DNA of 7,510 nucleotides, taken from positions 1 through 7,510 of the forward strand of contig JAFTEK010000016.1 in assembly GCA_017453705.1 (NCBI GenBank). The letters run 5' to 3'. Source of the DNA: Treponema sp. (GTDB lineage: Bacteria; Spirochaetota; Spirochaetia; Treponematales; Treponemataceae). The notes under the pieces are model-generated. The model was not told the DNA's origin. It saw only the letters and a program-made list of their open reading frames with translations, and ran no database searches. A program made the translations under genes and the position numbers. Positions within the stretch are counted from its first letter, which is position 1, and every line of letters starts with the position of its first letter. Below, piece by piece: positions 1-5,984 of this stretch.

Positions 1-204
1 AAGGGGCTGTCCGGTACAGATGTTGATGTTTACTCGGACTTTGGTTCTGACAAGTCGCACCCATTTTACATTGATAAGTCTGAAAGCCTTATAAAAGTCC
101 GTATAGAGCTTTCGCATGATGTGGAAGCCCTTGAGATTCCGATATCAAATCCATCAGATATCGATGTTGTTATGGAGTCTTTTGAGATTCGCAGGTTGCC
201 GTAA
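1..204 (+). CDS. C-terminal fragment of an unrecognised protein (partial, 5' end outside window)
   Basis: Frame 1 is open from the first base to a TAA at 202-204 and gives 67 residues ending in SFEIRRLP. The fragment alternates hydrophobic and polar residues (KVRIELSHDVEALEIPI), which suggests beta strands, perhaps the end of a beta-sandwich domain. It has no membrane segment and no motif I can assign to a family. The next gene, on the same strand, encodes a membrane glycosyltransferase-like protein, so a cell-envelope or glycan role is possible, but that is only context. The two genes are separated by 143 bp that contain a folded repeat and a new promoter, so they are probably not cotranscribed. 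Confidence 0.75.
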   Translation, partial: KGLSGTDVDVYSDFGSDKSHPFYIDKSESLIKVRIELSHDVEALEIPISNPSDIDVVMESFEIRRLP

Positions 205-229
205 AAGTTGACCCGAAAGTAGTATGAGC

Positions 230-310
230 CTGTTTCAAAGAGTCCACGGCATTGTGCTTCTTGCAACACCGTGCTACAAGCAGCACAATTGCCTGAGACT
301 TTTGAAACTG
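230..310. repeat. Folded intergenic repeat, family A copy 1 (TTTCAAA-armed element)
   Basis: The outer arms are CTGTTTCAAAGAGTC (230-244) and GACTTTTGAAACTG (297-310), which are inverted with one mismatch and one indel. Inside them ATTGTGCT (251-258) pairs with AGCACAAT (282-289), and after one mismatch CTTG (260-263) pairs with CAAG (277-280), leaving a 13-nt loop containing GTGCTA. Arms and core words (CATTGTG, CTTGC, GTGCTAC) recur in the same order at 4187-4325. The element lies between two + strand genes and could act as a transcript-end or processing hairpin. It has no U-tract, so I do not call it a rho-independent terminator. Confidence 0.75.
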
Positions 311-332
311 CCTCGTATGTTTTGCAGTTTTG

Positions 333-341
333 TGATATACT
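333..341 (+). promoter_or_regulatory. Extended -10 promoter for the membrane glycosyltransferase-like gene
   Basis: TGATATACT contains TGn followed by TATACT (336-341), an extended -10 element. There is no good -35 at 313-318. Only 6 nt separate the -10 from the ATG at 348, so transcription would begin at or within a base or two of the start codon. No Shine-Dalgarno sequence precedes the ATG, which fits a leaderless message. Confidence 0.55.
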
Positions 342-347
342 GCTTTC

Positions 348-1790
348 ATGCCAAGAATTGATTTTAAGCACAGGAAGCTTGTTTTCCTGTTCTGCTTCAT
401 CATCCCCCTTGTTTCACTTGTTCTTTTGATTCCGGCGGTGAGGCTGCTGGTTATTGCCGCTGCCCAGCACCTTATGCACCGCCAGCTGCGTGATCCTGTC
501 AAATGGCATCGTCTTATCATACGGTATTCTGCTGTTCAGATAGCCCTGTCTTTTTCTATAGCCTATATCCTTTGTAATGCTAAAACTCTTTGGAACCGGG
601 GCAGGGCTTTTGCTAGCGGGAAAGAGCTGCATCTTGTTCTTTTTGCTCTTTTCATTATCTGTTTTGCAGTACAGCAGCTCCTGTATGTCAGGCATCCTGG
701 TGACACGGGTTTTTTCCTGAATACAGCGACTCTCTGGGATTTGTATGTCTCCGTGCTTGGCGGTCAGACTCAGCACTTGGGGATGTATCCTCCTCTGGCG
801 GCCATCTTTTATCGCATCTTGTCATCGATGGTTCCCGCGGATTTTCTTTCCGGGGACTGGACTATGCTGGCTTATTCACAGTACGGAAGCTATCTGGCAC
901 TGTTGTACTGTCTGCTCTCTTTTGTTCCTTTTTGTCTGCTTTGCTGGTGCGCTACGGAAGGAGACCGTCTCAATAAGCTTCTTGTCACGATTTCCCTATG
1001 CTGTTCCGCCCCCTTTATGTATTCACTTATGCGGGGGAATATTGTCAGCATCTCATTTTGTGCTGCGTTTTGTTTTTGCCTGGCAAGCCGGTCTGACAAT
1101 GCCTTTGTCCGGGCGTTGGGGCTCCTTGCCCTTCTTGTTGCGGTAGGAACCAAGCTTTATCCTGTTGCCTTTGTGATGCTTCTTGTAAAACAAAAACGAT
1201 GGAAGGACTGCGCTTTTTTGCTTTTTGTCTCCGCCATAGCGTTCATCTTTATGCTGTCTTTTTTTGACGCTGGAGCCTATGAGCTTGTCAATATGGTAAA
1301 GAGCATCGGGCGTTTCACAAGTTCCTTTAAAGACCATCACAACCTTGCCCTAAAGAGGCAGGTCTGGGATCTCCTTTCGCTTTCGGGCGGGGAGCCGTCC
1401 GAGACTCTTTTTTCAGTGGTGAACGCCGCTGCCCTTGTGCTTTACCTGTTCTTGAGCGCGGTTCTCTTTTTACTGACAAAGAAACGCTGGGTGGAGTACC
1501 TGCTGCTGGTGCTGGCCTGTCTGCTCTTGCCCGGCATCGTCCGCCCCTATAGTGAAATCTTCTTGGTCATTCCCTTTGTGGAACTGCTCAATTGCAGTGA
1601 AAAAGACTTATACCGCTGTCTTGCAATTGCGTTCATGTTGCCCATGATGCTTTTTGTGGCGGCTCTTGCCGAATTTGTCACGTTTCATTCCTATCTTGTT
1701 ACCTTCCCGCTGCTCGCCCTGTGTGCTGCCGAGGTCGCGCATGAATGGAGGACTACTCGTACTTGGCGGGGTACAGGCCGCCCTTTATGA
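348..1790 (+). CDS. Multi-pass membrane protein, GT87/DUF2029-like glycosyltransferase
   Basis: The 480-residue protein is mostly hydrophobic with about ten membrane segments; the first two lie near residues 11-40 and 60-78. Features typical of polyprenol-phosphate-dependent GT87 (DUF2029) mannosyltransferases appear in order: an extracytoplasmic loop with WDLY (130-133) and MYPPLAAIFYRI (146-157), RGN (229-231), and TKLYP (268-272) followed by a basic KQKRW turn. Family members transfer a sugar from a lipid-linked donor on the outer face of the inner membrane; the substrate here cannot be read. An in-frame TGA at 333-335 and the absence of other near starts fix the ATG at 348. The last 13 codons (TTRTWRGTGRPL end) lie inside the antisense end of holA and look like read-on sequence beyond an older stop. 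No Shine-Dalgarno is seen. Confidence 0.7.
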   Translation: MPRIDFKHRKLVFLFCFIIPLVSLVLLIPAVRLLVIAAAQHLMHRQLRDPVKWHRLIIRYSAVQIALSFSIAYILCNAKTLWNRGRAFASGKELHLVLFALFIICFAVQQLLYVRHPGDTGFFLNTATLWDLYVSVLGGQTQHLGMYPPLAAIFYRILSSMVPADFLSGDWTMLAYSQYGSYLALLYCLLSFVPFCLLCWCATEGDRLNKLLVTISLCCSAPFMYSLMRGNIVSISFCAAFCFCLASRSDNAFVRALGLLALLVAVGTKLYPVAFVMLLVKQKRWKDCAFLLFVSAIAFIFMLSFFDAGAYELVNMVKSIGRFTSSFKDHHNLALKRQVWDLLSLSGGEPSETLFSVVNAAALVLYLFLSAVLFLLTKKRWVEYLLLVLACLLLPGIVRPYSEIFLVIPFVELLNCSEKDLYRCLAIAFMLPMMLFVAALAEFVTFHSYLVTFPLLALCAAEVAHEWRTTRTWRGTGRPL

Positions 1791-2787
1791 TGATGCTGTA
1801 GAGCAGCATGGTGAGCTTGGTGTCCTCCATTGCCTGCCCGCCAGAACGTATGTCCATATCAACGGAGGCTATGAGCGAGAGGATGGATGCCGCAGAGCCG
1901 GTGCTCCATATCCTTGATGCTCCCGCGTACTGGGTTCGCTTGGTTTTGCTGGAAAAGCCCGCCGCCCTGAGCTGGGCTTCGCTGGGCGTGTCTTGTCCTG
2001 CATGAAGGGCCTGGTAGCTTCTGAGCTGCCTGAAGCAATAGGCCAGACCCGCTAGCAGGGCTGTTCCTGATGAGTCACGTGACAGGCGGATTTTCTGCAG
2101 GATAGCTACGGAAAGTTCCAGCCGCTCCTTTGGAGAGGCTGTCGGGTCTGACATGGCCGCGAAAAGTGTAAAGGCGTTCTCCTCCCTGTTGTGAGAGAGC
2201 ATTTTGTCCACGTCTTCTGTGCTTACCTTGTGCCCTTTCTCAAAGCAGTAGAAAAAGCGGGAACACTCGGCTTTGAGGGCTTCCGTGTTGTTTTCCACCA
2301 TGTCAAGGATTTGTTCCACGGCATCCATTTCTATCTGCAGGCCGTTTTTCTGGAAGTAACGCATGACCCACTGGGGCTTCTGGCTGTCGAACATCTCCCA
2401 GAAAATCTTCTTGCGTGATGGGGTAAAGAGTGACTCCAGGGATTTTTCCACGGAGTTTTCATCGGATTCTAGTATCAGGATGTTGGGGCTTCCCTGGGAA
2501 TTCTTAATATAGGAAGCAATAAGAGCTATATCATCCTTGCCCTTGATGAGTTCAGCGTTTTTTAGGACGATGAAGAGGGCGGAAGAGAAAAGGCTTACAT
2601 TTTCCAGCTGGGAGATTACGTCCATGACGCGGGTTTCCCCAGCGTAATAGCGGTAGAAGTCCACCGCCCCGTTCTTTTTTTCTGAGGCTGCCTTAAGGTT
2701 GTCCGCAGCATCGTTCTTGTCCCCGTTCTCAGGTCCGGTGAAGAGGTAGACTTCTCCTTCTACGGCTGCCGTCTTTGCTGCGGGCAT
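1753..2787 (-). CDS. holA: DNA polymerase III delta subunit (clamp-loader wrench)
   Basis: The 344-residue protein matches HolA in length and layout. Near the start it has YLFTGPENGDKNDAADNL, the degenerate nucleotide-binding strand and helix of the delta AAA+-like domain. A middle region carries VISQLENVSLFSSALFIVLKNAE, as in other delta subunits, where it precedes the clamp contact. The C-terminal helical collar begins near residue 205 (ENAFTLFAAMSD) and includes AYCFRQLRSYQAL. The subunit opens the beta clamp within the clamp-loader complex. It starts 8 nt after the ptsH stop; the nearest purine-rich ribosome site, AGGAGG, lies inside the ptsH 3' end, about 13 nt from the ATG, so translation is probably coupled. 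Its last 38 bp overlap the convergent membrane-protein gene. Confidence 0.88.
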   Translation of the reverse strand: MPAAKTAAVEGEVYLFTGPENGDKNDAADNLKAASEKKNGAVDFYRYYAGETRVMDVISQLENVSLFSSALFIVLKNAELIKGKDDIALIASYIKNSQGSPNILILESDENSVEKSLESLFTPSRKKIFWEMFDSQKPQWVMRYFQKNGLQIEMDAVEQILDMVENNTEALKAECSRFFYCFEKGHKVSTEDVDKMLSHNREENAFTLFAAMSDPTASPKERLELSVAILQKIRLSRDSSGTALLAGLAYCFRQLRSYQALHAGQDTPSEAQLRAAGFSSKTKRTQYAGASRIWSTGSAASILSLIASVDMDIRSGGQAMEDTKLTMLLYSIIIKGGLYPAKYE

Positions 2788-2795
2788 GGGGGAAC

Positions 2796-3062
2796 TTAGT
2801 CCTCCTCGAATTTGGACTCAAAGAGCTTTTCTATGGCTTCTGCCGCTTCCTTTTCGTCTGTTCCGTCAACTTTGAGCGTCATCGTCGTGTTGTAGCCAGC
2901 GGCCATTGTTATGACGCCCATGATGGACTTGGCGTTCACCGTGGTGGTGTTTTTCTCCATTATAATCTCAGAGGTAAACTTGTTTGCTGTCTGGGCAATC
3001 AATGCTGCCGGGCGGGCGTGTATGCCGGCCCTGTTGCGTACTGTAAGAATTTTTTCAATCAC
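2796..3062 (-). CDS. ptsH: Phosphocarrier protein HPr
   Basis: The 88-residue protein has the normal HPr length. The phospho-accepting His15 sits in AGIHARPAA, and regulatory Ser46 sits in KSIMGVITMAA, the site used by HPr kinase. The start is GTG (codon at 3062-3060), preceded by TTGGAG with 7 nt spacing. It lies directly downstream of hprK on the same strand and 8 nt upstream of holA. Treponemes are known to keep HPr, enzyme I and HprK without sugar-PTS permeases, so the protein is probably regulatory (Ser46-P / His15-P balance) and not a transport component. No enzyme I or EII gene is visible here. The acidic tail FEED also supplies the GAGGAGG that may serve as the holA ribosome site. Confidence 0.95.
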   Translation of the reverse strand: MIEKILTVRNRAGIHARPAALIAQTANKFTSEIIMEKNTTTVNAKSIMGVITMAAGYNTTMTLKVDGTDEKEAAEAIEKLFESKFEED

Positions 3063-3108
3063 GGTAGAACTCCAATGTTAAAATTAGCTATTTTCAAAGT
3101 TGCCTCAT

Positions 3109-3144
3109 AAAAACGCGCAAAGCGCAATTTTTCAAGGCTCCCTA
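3109..3144 (-). repeat. Family B palindromic repeat copy 1, hairpin between hprK and ptsH
   Basis: Read on the minus strand this is TAGGGA, 5 nt, then GAAAAATTGCGCTTTG, C, GCGTTTTT. GCGC-TTT-GCGC forms a tight hairpin flanked by an A-run and a T-run, so it resembles a weak bidirectional terminator or attenuator. The 25-nt core matches 5338-5362 on the opposite strand at 24 of 25 positions, and the TAGGGA word is at the same spacing. Its place between hprK and ptsH suggests partial termination or mRNA processing that could set different levels of the two products. Confidence 0.75.
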
Positions 3145-3158
3145 TATTGGAAAACATA

Positions 3159-4148
3159 TCAGTAGAAATCCTCCCTGCTGTAGTAGGCCGTCTTTGCGTC
3201 CCCGGATTCAATCCACTTGAGTATGTTTTGGTCGAATTCCTTTGCCGAGAAGTAGCCCATGCTCTTGAGTCTCTCGTTCATAGCCGCCGACTCTATAATA
3301 ATCGGCAAATTCCGCCCCGGTTTTACGGGCAGTTCGATTGAAGGTACGCTGACCCCCAGAAGGTCAACCTTGCTGGCCTCTGTTCCAAGCCTGTCGTATA
3401 TTTTGCCCTGCTCCCAGGCGGACAGGGTGACAACCAGCTGTACTTCTTTTTGCTCGCGGATTGCCCCAACCCCATAGAGCTGGGAGATGTTGATTATGCC
3501 CAGCCCCCTTATTTCCATGTGGTGGCTTATGTACTTGTTGGCTCCCCTGCCTATCAGTGTGTTTCCGTTGACGCAGGACAGCTCAACCATGTCGTCCGCG
3601 ACCAGCCGGTGCCCTCGCTCCACTAGCTCCAGGGCGGTTTCACTTTTTCCGACCCCGCTTTCGCCCATTATAAGGATTCCTATTCCGTAGACTTCCACAA
3701 GAACCCCGTGCAACGTCCTCTTGGGGGCGAATACGTTGGAAAAGACTCGGAGAAGCCTTGCGGAAAACTCGGAGGACTCAAAGTCCGTCTGCAGGACGGG
3801 GCAGCCTGAGTTCTCTGCAAAATAAAGGAAAACCCCGTCAGGGGTCAGGTTGTGGGTAAAAACTACACAGGGGATGTCGTATTCAAAGAATCTCTTGAGA
3901 CCTTCGGTATTGCCGTTCTTTTGCATTTTAAGAAGATAGGCGTATTCTCCCCTTCCGAAGAGCTGAAGGCGTTCAAAGGCAAAGGCATCATAGAAGCCGG
4001 CAAGCTCTAGACCAGGCCGGTTGATGTCGGGCACAGTTATGAGCCTGGACAAACCGCTTCTTCCTGCGATGCAGTGCAGGTTTAGGGAGTCGTGACCTTT
4101 CAGGTTTAAGTCCAGTAAATCCAGAACCGTGAAGTCCTTGTCGGGCAT
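3159..4148 (-). CDS. hprK: HPr kinase/phosphorylase
   Basis: The 329-residue protein has the full HprK architecture. An N-terminal domain (about 1-140) is followed by HGVLVEVYGIGILIMGESGVGKSE, which contains His147 and the P-loop GESGVGKS (162-169). ADD (184-186) and the HprK signature MEIRGLGIIN (211-220) come next. The enzyme phosphorylates Ser46 of HPr with ATP and can reverse this by phosphorolysis. I chose ATG 4148 (MPDKDF) over a TTG 15 nt upstream because that TTG and the codons after it lie in the -10 box. No Shine-Dalgarno is present and the promoter ends 6 nt before the ATG. Its substrate gene ptsH lies 96 bp downstream on the same strand. Confidence 0.95.
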   Translation of the reverse strand: MPDKDFTVLDLLDLNLKGHDSLNLHCIAGRSGLSRLITVPDINRPGLELAGFYDAFAFERLQLFGRGEYAYLLKMQKNGNTEGLKRFFEYDIPCVVFTHNLTPDGVFLYFAENSGCPVLQTDFESSEFSARLLRVFSNVFAPKRTLHGVLVEVYGIGILIMGESGVGKSETALELVERGHRLVADDMVELSCVNGNTLIGRGANKYISHHMEIRGLGIINISQLYGVGAIREQKEVQLVVTLSAWEQGKIYDRLGTEASKVDLLGVSVPSIELPVKPGRNLPIIIESAAMNERLKSMGYFSAKEFDQNILKWIESGDAKTAYYSREDFY

Positions 4149-4154
4149 AGAGCT

Positions 4155-4183
4155 ATTATACAATTAAACAAAGTTAAAATCAA
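4155..4183 (-). promoter_or_regulatory. hprK promoter, probably giving a leaderless transcript
   Basis: On the minus strand -35 TTGATT (4183-4178) and a perfect -10 TATAAT (4160-4155) are separated by 17 nt. The -10 ends 6 nt before the hprK ATG (4148), placing the expected transcription start at the A of the start codon. A perfect 15-bp dyad starts 4 bp upstream of the -35. Confidence 0.8.
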
Positions 4184-4186
4184 TGA

Positions 4187-4325
4187 GCCAGTTTCAAAAG
4201 TCGGTCACTTTTGAAACTGGCTTGCAAGAATCTCATTGTGTGCTTGCCCCCAGTGCTACGCACCCTTGCGATTCTTGATGTGATTTTTGACCAGTTTCAA
4301 AAGCCCGTCCGGACTTTTGAAACTG
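4187..4325. repeat. Folded intergenic repeat, family A copy 2 (compound, two dyads around a core)
   Basis: The left dyad is GCCAGTTTCAAAAGT (4187-4201), 5 nt, then its exact complement (4207-4221): 15 bp, perfect. The core carries CAAGAATC (4225-4232) and GATTCTTG (4270-4277). Between them are CATTGTG, CTTGC and GTGCTAC, the same words and order as in copy 1. The right dyad is CAGTTTCAAAAG (4292-4303), 10 nt, then its complement (4314-4325): 12 bp, perfect. The element fills the space from 4 bp upstream of the hprK -35 to 3 bp past the esterase stop. It could separate the two transcription units or bind a regulator; no coding sequence is present. Confidence 0.8.
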
Positions 4326-4328
4326 CTT

Positions 4329-5222
4329 CTAATTTCCATTGTTGTGGAAGAACATGCACTCATCATCATTACATTCTATGGCGACCTGCCTTCTTATGTC
4401 TTCATGGAAGGTGTGGTAAAGCTTGCCCTTCCTGCCCTCTGCGGCATAAAGGCGGAATGTCACGGGAACATTCGCATCGCATAGTTTTTGAACCAGGGGC
4501 GGGGCCTGGTCTTTAAGGAAGTCGTCCGTGGAAGTCATCACGTACAACGGTGGCAGCTCAGGGCTTATATGGGGGGTGACGGAAATCATTTCCAGTTCAT
4601 CACGTGTTCCTCCCTGTGGAAGTAGTTCTTTGAGTATCCCGGTCAGGTCTTTGTCAGGGATTTTTTCTGGCGAGCGCACGTCGTAAATCCCGCAGTTCAA
4701 GGCGGCGGCTTTCACGTCCAATGTATGCTCTATTTCAAAGGGGAAGAGCTTTGCGTAATCTGGATTTGCCCTTGCGCACAGATACAGTCCCAGAAGATGA
4801 GCACCGGCTGAGTCACCGACGGCAAAAAGCCTGTCTGTGTCAAGGCCGTATTCGTTTGCATGTGATGCTACGAATCTGAAAACCAGGTCTGTGTCTTGAA
4901 TCTGGGCAGGGAACTGGAATTCTGGGCAGAGCCGGTAGGTAAAGTTGACCAGTGCAAAGCCCCTTCTGGCCAAATCCATGCAATAGAACTGGTATAGCTC
5001 TTTATCTCCGTAGACCCAGGCTCCGCCATGCACATTCACTATTACAGGTATTTTGCCTTTTGCTTCTTTGGGGCGGTAGATGTCCAGCTTTTGCCAGTTG
5101 GCATCGCTGCCATAGGGAATATTATCATGCCTTTCTATGCAGTCCGGGGTCACAAGCCCCGCATCCCTTTTTGCGTCGTTTTCCTTCCAGTCACGCCGTA
5201 TCCTGTCTACTATTTCTGACAT
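4329..5222 (-). CDS. Alpha/beta hydrolase, hormone-sensitive-lipase-type carboxylesterase
   Basis: The 297-residue protein has no signal peptide and is probably cytoplasmic. HGGAW (65-69) is the HSL-family oxyanion-hole motif, and GDSAG (136-140) places the catalytic serine at 138. Asp233 or Asp234 in TSTDDFLKD and His270 in LYHTFH complete a plausible triad. Such enzymes hydrolyse short-chain or acetyl esters; the natural substrate cannot be told, though gut bacteria use relatives to deacetylate plant glycans. ATG at 5222 is supported by AGGAG with 7 nt spacing. The stop is 3 bp from the family A repeat. A terminator upstream (5264-5288) separates it from hpf, so it probably has its own promoter, which I could not identify with confidence. 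Confidence 0.88.
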   Translation of the reverse strand: MSEIVDRIRRDWKENDAKRDAGLVTPDCIERHDNIPYGSDANWQKLDIYRPKEAKGKIPVIVNVHGGAWVYGDKELYQFYCMDLARRGFALVNFTYRLCPEFQFPAQIQDTDLVFRFVASHANEYGLDTDRLFAVGDSAGAHLLGLYLCARANPDYAKLFPFEIEHTLDVKAAALNCGIYDVRSPEKIPDKDLTGILKELLPQGGTRDELEMISVTPHISPELPPLYVMTSTDDFLKDQAPPLVQKLCDANVPVTFRLYAAEGRKGKLYHTFHEDIRRQVAIECNDDECMFFHNNGN

Positions 5223-5263
5223 AAAAAGCTCCTGTCCTGGGTATGTTTTTTTAGTCGGTCTAT

Positions 5264-5288
5264 GAAAAAGCCCGCGCTAAGGCGGGCT
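5264..5288 (-). terminator. Rho-independent terminator downstream of hpf (minus strand)
   Basis: Read on the minus strand, AGCCCGC, a 6-nt loop and GCGGGCT form a 7-bp GC-rich stem (5288-5269) followed by a run of five U. It lies about 140 nt after the hpf stop and upstream of the esterase start, so it should end the hpf transcript. Confidence 0.85.
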
Positions 5289-5302
5289 ATGGTCTGCCGT
5301 AA

Positions 5303-5375
5303 AAGGGCATCTCTAAAAACTCACTTTAGGGAACATCGAAAAATTGCGCTTTGAGCGTTTTTCGAGATTGCCCTT
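5303..5375 (+). repeat. Family B palindromic repeat copy 2 with longer flanking arms
   Basis: The core at 5338-5362 reads GAAAAATTGCGCTTTG, A, GCGTTTTT and is 24/25 identical to the inverted copy at 3133-3109. TAGGGA (5327-5332) sits 5 nt upstream in both copies. Here the core is additionally bracketed by AAGGGCATCTC (5303-5313) and GAGATTGCCCTT (5364-5375), inverted apart from one extra base. The element lies between hpf and its terminator. No gene is present in 5223-5427. Confidence 0.75.
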
Positions 5376-5427
5376 CAGTTGGAACGTTGTTGGTTCTGGC
5401 GGTTTTTATGGACTGCCAAAGCAGGCT

Positions 5428-5718
5428 TTATTTCTTTTCCTGAACCCGGTCTTTCTCTTTCTTGACCTTCTGATCCAGTATATCCATCATCTTGTTGAGT
5501 GCGGCGGCGAAATCATAGTCATCGCTCGTCACGTGGGCGTTTGCCCCCCAGCGGAAGTTCACGGTGGTGTCGAAGTAGTATTTCTTGTCCTCCTTTACCC
5601 TCATAATGAGGTCAACAATAAGGCTGTCGGCATAGTCAATCCTTTTGAGCTTCTGGTTGATAAGCTCGGACTGATCCTTTTCCAGTGTGAACCCCTGCGC
5701 TGATATTGATTTTGTCAT
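5428..5718 (-). CDS. hpf: Ribosome hibernation promoting factor, short HPF/RaiA type
   Basis: The 96-residue protein has the beta-alpha-beta-beta-beta-alpha pattern of HPF/RaiA. It opens with SISAQGFTLEKDQSELINQKLKRI, continues with the strand and turn NFRWGANAHVTSDDYDF, and ends in a basic helix, AALNKMMDILDQKVKKEKDR. It lacks the C-terminal dimerisation domain of long HPF, so it would act as a short form that binds the 30S decoding centre and silences idle ribosomes. Start ATG 5718 is supported by AAAGGAG about 11 nt upstream. A longer in-frame TTG start at 5814 is rejected because it overlaps the -10 box. Its own promoter and terminator imply a single-gene unit. Confidence 0.88.
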   Translation of the reverse strand: MTKSISAQGFTLEKDQSELINQKLKRIDYADSLIVDLIMRVKEDKKYYFDTTVNFRWGANAHVTSDDYDFAAALNKMMDILDQKVKKEKDRVQEKK

Positions 5719-5805
5719 AGGCTGTTTTTCTCCTTTATTTATGTGTTGTGGGGCAGCGCGGAAAACTTCCTGCGGAAAGCTTCTTGCCTTATCTGCCCTT
5801 ACTTT

Positions 5806-5834
5806 AGTATACAACTATATCTTGGAAAAAGCAA
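5806..5834 (-). promoter_or_regulatory. hpf promoter
   Basis: On the minus strand -35 TTGCTT (5834-5829) and -10 TATACT (5811-5806) are spaced by 17 nt. The expected start near 5799 gives a leader of about 80 nt that ends in the hpf Shine-Dalgarno, unlike the leaderless neighbours. A long dyad covers the -35 box. Confidence 0.65.
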
Positions 5835-5848
5835 AGATTTTTTCCAAG
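5821..5848. promoter_or_regulatory. 10-bp perfect dyad over the hpf -35 region, candidate operator
   Basis: CTTGGAAAAA (5821-5830), 8 nt, and TTTTTCCAAG (5839-5848) are exact inverse complements. The dyad overlaps the -35 and spacer of the hpf promoter, the usual place for a repressor or a stress-responsive activator. As RNA it would lie upstream of both flanking genes, so a terminator role is unlikely. Confidence 0.5.
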
Positions 5849-5967
5849 CTGCCCAAGCCTGTGCGGACAGTCAGGTGTCTGACAGCGAAACTTCAAGGAG
5901 AGCTGTCGGTAATACGTTTTTCTTCCGTGGAGCGAGTTCAGGGCTTCTATTCACGGAGGCGGCTTTG

Positions 5968-5976
5968 TGCTATGAT
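5968..5976 (+). promoter_or_regulatory. Extended -10 promoter of the thioesterase gene
   Basis: TGCTATGAT holds TGn plus TATGAT (5971-5976), 8 nt before ATG 5985. The -35 (TATTCA at 17-nt spacing) is weak, which is common with extended -10 promoters. There is no Shine-Dalgarno, so a leaderless or near-leaderless mRNA is expected. Confidence 0.5.
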
Positions 5977-5984
5977 TGAACCCT

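Noticed and set aside
230..310. CRISPR or tRNA-like interpretation of the folded element
   Set aside because: There is no repeat-spacer periodicity and no cloverleaf with T-loop or acceptor consensus. The nested hairpins are fully explained as a family A repeat.
4149..4163. Longer HprK start at TTG 4163 (MYNSS extension)
   Set aside because: These codons are the -10 TATAAT box and the initiation region. ATG 4148 fits the promoter geometry.
4211..4516. + strand frames across the esterase 3' end and repeat
   Set aside because: They are antisense shadows of the esterase and of repeat DNA. No family character or ribosome site is seen.
5719..5814. 32-residue N-terminal extension of HPF from TTG 5814
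   Set aside because: It overlaps the -10 box, and a proper AAAGGAG ribosome site precedes ATG 5718, which gives the normal short HPF length.
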